Shown here: in pieces, positions 35,328 to 39,007 of the stretch
Layout of the letters: the number at the start of each line of letters is the position of its first letter
Numbering within the stretch: the first letter of the stretch is position 1
Assembly: GCA_013140755.1 (NCBI GenBank)
Contig: JABFSF010000148.1
Span: 1 to 39,007 of the forward strand
Reading direction: 5' to 3'
Length of the DNA: 39,007 bases
From: Methylotenera sp.
GTDB taxonomy: Bacteria > Pseudomonadota > Gammaproteobacteria > Burkholderiales > Methylophilaceae
The notes under the pieces: model-generated
What the model was told of the DNA's origin: nothing
The model's database searches: none
Seen by the model: only the letters and a program-made list of their open reading frames with translations
Position numbers and translations under genes: made by a program

Positions 35328-35696
35328 GTGGCTGTTGAGAGACCATTAACCCAAACTGAGCAGCAATTATTTTCGCCCTATTTTAAGGCGCACACGCTAA
35401 AAATAGTGCGTATTATTGAAGGATATGTGCCGTTTTGGTTGTTTCAACGCATGAGCGGCGTAGTGGTAGGGCATCGCATTTACTTGCGTGTGCCGCTTAA
35501 GCCGCTACATGCAGATTTACTTTATTCAGCAGCCAATATTGAGCTATTAGCCCATGAATTAACGCATGTAGAACAGTATTTATCAGGAATGACCATCCTC
35601 AAGTATTTATGGGCATCGCGGTGTGGCTATCAAAATAATCCTTATGAAATTGAGGCGTATGCAAAAGGGGCGATGGTAAGAGCAGCTTATTTATAA
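35328..35696 (+). CDS. Small HELTH-motif (DUF4157-like) putative metallopeptidase
   Basis: A 122-residue protein with LLAHELTHVEQYLSG at about 74-88. This is an HExxH zinc-metalloprotease motif with the trailing V-x-Q typical of DUF4157-type domains. A third ligand may be Glu in NPYEIEAYAKG, again matching that family (YE-x-EA). No signal peptide or membrane helix is clear. The start is GTG 35328, 4 bases after the yjbQ stop, so the two are likely co-translated. Enzyme activity and substrate are unknown. Confidence 0.65.
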   Translation: MAVERPLTQTEQQLFSPYFKAHTLKIVRIIEGYVPFWLFQRMSGVVVGHRIYLRVPLKPLHADLLYSAANIELLAHELTHVEQYLSGMTILKYLWASRCGYQNNPYEIEAYAKGAMVRAAYL

Positions 35697-35848
35697 GCAA
35701 AAATGTATTGATTGGCACTACATTTGCTTTAATATATGTGCATATTCCTAGTATAAGCAATTAAACATAAGTTAGAATATCGCTGTGCGTTTGTAAGTAT
35801 GTTGTATCAATTTTAATTTTTTTAATAGTTAAATAAAGGAAAAGTAAA

Positions 35849-36142
35849 ATGTCAGTGTTATTACGTTCATTATTAGTGTTAAGCGTGACCAGTCTATTAG
35901 TTGTTGGTTGCGGCAGTAAAGAAGAAGCTGCCCCTGAAGCGGCAGCACCTACAGTAGCAGCTCCAGTGGCTGAAGCTCCAGCCCCTACAGCAACAGAGCC
36001 AGGTGGCTATGAGCCAACAGCAGAAGAACGCGTGCCTGGCATTACTATTGACCCTGCGACATTAGCAGCACAAGCAGAAGCAGCGGTAACGCCTGCGGCT
36101 GAAACTACACCAGAAACCGCTCCCGCAGAAGAAGCTAAGTAA
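35849..36142 (+). CDS. Small Ala/Pro/Glu-rich lipoprotein
   Basis: A 97-residue protein. The signal peptide ends in a lipobox VVGC (Cys21). The mature part is low-complexity and rich in A, P, E and T, like a periplasmic spacer, with one ordered-looking core EERVPGITIDPATLAAQAEA. AAGGAAAAG upstream is a good ribosome-binding site. It has a strong terminator 50 bases after its stop, so it is a single-gene unit. I recognise no functional domain. The lipobox predicts processing by LspA. Confidence 0.75.
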   Translation: MSVLLRSLLVLSVTSLLVVGCGSKEEAAPEAAAPTVAAPVAEAPAPTATEPGGYEPTAEERVPGITIDPATLAAQAEAAVTPAAETTPETAPAEEAK

Positions 36143-36191
36143 TTTAACGAACACACCTTCTTCCCAGTTGTTCGGATAAGGTGCTGATAAA

Positions 36192-36220
36192 CAGCCAAGA
36201 ATGTTCTTGGCTGTTTTTTT
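36192..36220 (+). terminator. Intrinsic terminator after the lipoprotein gene
   Basis: CAGCCAAGAA (36192-36201) and TTCTTGGCTG (36204-36213) form a perfect 10-bp inverted repeat with a 2-base centre, so the inner pairs open as the loop. Seven T follow. This is a standard Rho-independent terminator for the lipoprotein gene. Confidence 0.9.
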
Positions 36221-36558
36221 ATGCACTTGCTATGCTTACCAATTTCAATCTATATTGCACTCAATAATCATGGCGTAAAAGGCCTGCCACCGCGCTTTAA
36301 AAATCCAATTTGAGCTATCTATTTTCTGACCAGTGTTCCTTAAAGCGAGCTTTCATCTTCATCAACGTCAGTTCAGTCTCTAATCTCCAAGGGTTTCTTG
36401 GGTTACATCGTATTAAAAAATTGCTTAATCACTGAAAATAATTGATAGATATCGCTCATCACATGCTTATTAGCGAGCACATTGCGTTTTCGGGAATAAA
36501 TCCCAATGAGATTTAGGTGGGAAACTATAATATACGTTTATCGTGATTGATTGCTGAT
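36221..36558. other. Gene-poor interval before the sensor kinase
   Basis: About 340 bases without an intact gene. The left two thirds hold a possible decayed coding remnant on the minus strand (described separately) and an 8-base inverted pair, CGCTTTAA at 36293-36300 with TTAAAGCG at 36340-36347. The last 60 bases should hold the kinase promoter; a TATAAT-like stretch (ACTATAATATAC) occurs near 36523-36535. No RNA gene or further hairpin was recognised. Confidence 0.4.
36245..36428 (-). pseudogene. Possible frameshifted gene remnant
   Basis: On the minus strand, one frame is open from 36428 to a stop at 36315 and reads protein-like (RCNPRNPWRLETELTLMK then ARFKEHWSENR). An overlapping second frame continues to a stop at 36245 (SSNWIFKARWQAFYAMIIEC, then NID). 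Both look like real coding sequence, joined by a frameshift, but neither has a convincing start and I do not recognise the family. It may instead be chance. Confidence 0.3.
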
Positions 36559-37929
36559 ATGAGCCTCCAACTTAAACTTAACTTGATGATTACCAGCCTG
36601 TTGCTTTTGCTTTTAGGTGTAAGTGCTTATTTTATTATTCAAAATGCACGAGAAGACGTGCGTGCTGAGGTGAGCTCTACCTCAAATTTAGTGCTACATT
36701 TGTTAGATGCTGAAATTGTGCATTACACCTCAGATTTTGGTTGGATTAACCATGAGTCTAATGGTAAAGCTAGCATTTTTAAACTTCAAAGTTTAGGCAA
36801 TATACGACATCTGAAAATTGACTTCTATGACATACGCGGTAAGTTGCGTGAGTCTAACCGTCATGGCATGGGCAGCCAAGCTATTGATACTCCTCCAGCT
36901 TGGTTTGTAAAAGCGATGGACATGTCTAGCTTAGGGGTGGAAGAGAAGCGCAAAAACGTTGTGTTAAATGGTCGTTATTTGGGTGATTTAGTGGTAACAC
37001 CTGACCCTAGCTATGAGATTGCTGAGGTGTGGGATGACACGATAGGTTTATTGGCTTTGGTGGGGGCATTTTTTATTTTGATGAACCTGCTTGCTTACTG
37101 GGCTGTACGCTACACCTTTAAACCAGTGCAGAAGATTATTAGCGCACTTACGCAAGTGGAGCAGGGGCAATACGATATACGGTTGCCAAAGTTTAAACAG
37201 ATTGAATTGCAGTCTATTGGCGATAAATTTAATGCCATGGCTGATACTCTGCAACAAAGCACACACAATAATCATAGGCTAACGCAACAAATTATCAGTC
37301 TGCAAGAAGATGAGCGTAAAAGTTTGGCTCGAGATATTCATGATGAAATTGGGCAATATTTAACGGCCATTCATGTGGATGCAAGTGCGATTTTGAGCGC
37401 AAGTAAAATATCAAGTGCGAAAGAAAGTGCCATGGCAATTAGCAATATAACGCGACAAATGATGGATATGGTGCATGAGTTATTGCAACGATTGCGTCCG
37501 CGCGTTTTAGATGAGCTCGGCTTAGGGCTGGCATTGTCTGAGCATATCCATCATTGGAGACAACGCAATCGTAGTGTTTCGATTGTTCAGAGCGTGAGTG
37601 GGCAGCTTGGGGAGGTAGATGAAGCGGTTGCAATTACGGCTTATCGAGTAGTACAAGAGTGTTTGACTAACATCACCAAACATGCAAATGCACGTAGATT
37701 AACCATTAACGTAAGTGCAACTGAACATAAAATTTTGATTGATATTGAAGATGATGGCGTTGGTTTTGATAAATCGCGCATGACAAATCGCTACGGGTTG
37801 GCTGGAATGCGAGAGCGCGTGTTGGGTTTGATGGGGAGTATGGAAATTGAAACCACGCCTAATGCAGGTACAAAAATTCATATTCGCTTGCCTAAGCACG
37901 TGCTGATGGAAGAGGAAAATAATCAATGA
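36559..37929 (+). CDS. MoxY-like sensor histidine kinase (NarX/UhpB class)
   Basis: A 456-residue inner-membrane kinase. Helix 1 is at about 9-28, followed by a periplasmic domain of about 130 residues beginning REDVRAEVSSTSNLVLHLLD, which resembles the LapD/MoxY N-terminal domain. Helix 2 is at about 163-185, and a HAMP domain follows. The HisKA_3 box is DERKSLARDIHDEIGQYLTA with phospho-accepting His261. The ATPase has ITKHANA, DIEDDGVGFD and YGLAGMRERV. MoxY kinases in methylotrophs act with MoxX on methanol dehydrogenase genes; that role here is inferred from the sensor domain only. It overlaps the regulator gene by 4 bases. The start is ATG 36559; an upstream TTG is possible. Confidence 0.83.
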   Translation: MSLQLKLNLMITSLLLLLLGVSAYFIIQNAREDVRAEVSSTSNLVLHLLDAEIVHYTSDFGWINHESNGKASIFKLQSLGNIRHLKIDFYDIRGKLRESNRHGMGSQAIDTPPAWFVKAMDMSSLGVEEKRKNVVLNGRYLGDLVVTPDPSYEIAEVWDDTIGLLALVGAFFILMNLLAYWAVRYTFKPVQKIISALTQVEQGQYDIRLPKFKQIELQSIGDKFNAMADTLQQSTHNNHRLTQQIISLQEDERKSLARDIHDEIGQYLTAIHVDASAILSASKISSAKESAMAISNITRQMMDMVHELLQRLRPRVLDELGLGLALSEHIHHWRQRNRSVSIVQSVSGQLGEVDEAVAITAYRVVQECLTNITKHANARRLTINVSATEHKILIDIEDDGVGFDKSRMTNRYGLAGMRERVLGLMGSMEIETTPNAGTKIHIRLPKHVLMEEENNQ

Positions 37930-38564
37930 GTCAAAGTAAGGTGTTGCTTGTAGATGACCACGAAGTGGTTCGCTCAGGTTTACGCAGATTGTTAGAGTCG
38001 AATAAATCGATTGCGGTAGTGGCTGAAGCAGACTCGGGTGAACACGCATATCAATTGTATGTGGATTTTAAACCAGATGTGGTCGTCATGGATTTATCTA
38101 TGCCTGGCATGGGGGGGCTAGAAGCGGCAAAACGTATATTGCAACGTCATGCGAGTGCCAAAATCATTATTTTTTCCATGCATGAGGCAGTCTCTTTTGC
38201 AGCGCAGGCACTTAAAGCAGGAGTGCGTGGGTATGTGACTAAAACAGGGGCTGCTGACGACTTGATGATTGCAGTCAATGAAGTGTTGCGAGGTAAAACC
38301 TTTTTAAGTGCAGGAATTGCGCAAAAAGTTGCATTGCAAACCTTAATGGGCGATGACGACCCCTTGCATTTGCTCTCATCACGAGAATTTGAAGTATTTA
38401 GATTGCTGGCGGAAGGTAAAAAAATGGAAGACGTGGCGGATATGCTGAAAATCAGCCAAAAAACCGTAGCCAATTATCACACTATGATTAAGCAAAAATT
38501 GGGCGTTTCTAGCCCGATTGAAATGGTGCGGTTGGCCATGCGGCACGGCTTAATTGAAGAGTAA
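37926..38564 (+). CDS. NarL/FixJ-type response regulator (MoxX-like)
   Basis: A 212-residue regulator, the partner of the overlapping kinase (ATGA overlap). The receiver shows DDHEVVRSGL, phospho-Asp56 in VVMDLSMPGMGG, and the conserved Lys in RGYVTKTGA. The C-terminal LuxR-type helix-turn-helix is LSSREFEVFRLLAEGKKMED, continuing VADMLKISQKTVANYHTMIK. Length is usual. Targets cannot be read from the window. The Sel1-repeat gene begins 36 bases later and may be in the same operon. Confidence 0.9.
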   Translation: MSQSKVLLVDDHEVVRSGLRRLLESNKSIAVVAEADSGEHAYQLYVDFKPDVVVMDLSMPGMGGLEAAKRILQRHASAKIIIFSMHEAVSFAAQALKAGVRGYVTKTGAADDLMIAVNEVLRGKTFLSAGIAQKVALQTLMGDDDPLHLLSSREFEVFRLLAEGKKMEDVADMLKISQKTVANYHTMIKQKLGVSSPIEMVRLAMRHGLIEE

Positions 38565-38600
38565 ATGTAGTTAATTGATAGTAAAATTTTAAGGAAATGT

Positions 38601-39007
38601 ATGAAAAAGCAATTGATTAGCAGTATGACATTGGTATTTGCCCTGTTAGTTTCAAATGAGGTTTTTGCGGGTTTTGATGAAGGTAAAGCTGCTTTTATGG
38701 CACGTGATTTTGCCACCGCGCTTAAAGAGTTTGAGCCGCTTGCCAAGAGCGGAGACAAGCAAGCGCAGCATATTTTGGGCATGATGTATGACGAAGGCCA
38801 AGGAGTAAAGCAAGATTACGCCAAAGCCGCTGAGTGGTATAAAAAAGCGGGCAATCAGGGCAACCAAGATTCGCAATATAACTTAGGTGTGATGTATGCG
38901 CAGGCGCAAGGCGTAGCGAAAGATGATAATGAATCATTTAAATGGTTTGAAAAAGCTGCAAAACAAGGCCATATTTTGTCGCAATTTGCGCTTGGCAGAC
39001 TTTATAC
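38601..39007 (+). CDS. Secreted Sel1-repeat (TPR-like) protein, 5' part
   Basis: The gene runs off the window end; 135 codons are visible. AAGGAA precedes the ATG. The signal peptide runs to about residue 23 (SNEVFA). Then Sel1-like repeats of about 36 residues follow, with hallmarks AQHILGMMYDEGQGVKQDYA, KAAEWYKKAGNQGN, QYNLGVMYAQAQGVAKDD and KWFEKAAKQGH. Such proteins are periplasmic or envelope scaffolds, often with regulatory or stress roles. The position after a two-component pair is suggestive but not specific. Confidence 0.88.
   Translation, partial: MKKQLISSMTLVFALLVSNEVFAGFDEGKAAFMARDFATALKEFEPLAKSGDKQAQHILGMMYDEGQGVKQDYAKAAEWYKKAGNQGNQDSQYNLGVMYAQAQGVAKDDNESFKWFEKAAKQGHILSQFALGRLY

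Overview
The window looks like the chromosome of a betaproteobacterium, most likely a Methylophilaceae-type methylotroph (Methylotenera/Methylophilus-like). This is inferred from the moderately low GC, from the betaproteobacterial cytochrome-oxidase gene order (DUF2244-coxB-coxA-small assembly protein-ctaG-coxC-DUF2909/SURF1-ctaA-ctaB), and from a MoxY/LapD-type sensor kinase. Almost every gene is an ordinary chromosomal gene. No insertion sequence, prophage, CRISPR array, tRNA or rRNA was seen.

Layout. (1) 1-3029: the 3' end of ileS overlapping lspA, a cytosolic sulfite-oxidase-like molybdoprotein, a DUF1905 protein and a YedI/DUF808 membrane protein. (2) 3248-5098: the redox two-component pair RegB/RegA (PrrBA/ActSR family). 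(3) 5348-13627: a TonB-dependent iron-uptake block with a siderophore-type receptor, a PepSY membrane protein, a second receptor, tonB-exbB-exbD and a secreted Asp-box protein of unknown role. (4) 13651-31043: about 17 kb of respiratory genes, all but one on the minus strand. It holds the cbb3 oxidase (ccoNOQP, ccoG, fixH-like, SafE-like), heme O/A synthesis (ctaB, ctaA), a SCO-like protein, SURF1, the caa3-type oxidase (coxB with fused cytochrome c, coxA, coxC, ctaG, a 34-aa assembly peptide), then ccoS and ccoI. The exception is the small DUF2909 gene. (5) 31133-36142: clpB behind a heat-shock-type promoter, two lipoproteins, a hemerythrin-like protein, YjbQ and a HELTH-motif protein. (6) 36559-39007: a MoxY-like sensor kinase, a NarL-type regulator and a truncated Sel1-repeat protein.

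How it fits together. RegB should sense quinone/redox state and RegA should control respiratory genes. I see three near-identical 15-bp dyads resembling the published RegA/RegR box: two in the regB/receptor divergent region and one upstream of the caa3 operon. The last one overlaps an FNR-type dyad. This suggests that RegA autoregulates, may link iron import to respiration, and competes with or cooperates with an FNR-type protein at the caa3 operon. Iron import and copper delivery (CcoI, Cox11, SCO-like) would supply the cofactors of both oxidases.

The most novel-looking items are the overlapping RegA/FNR-like operator, the RegA-like boxes beside the iron receptor, the SCO-like protein lacking the expected histidine, and the Asp-box protein downstream of exbD. 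No wholly new system could be established from the sequence alone.
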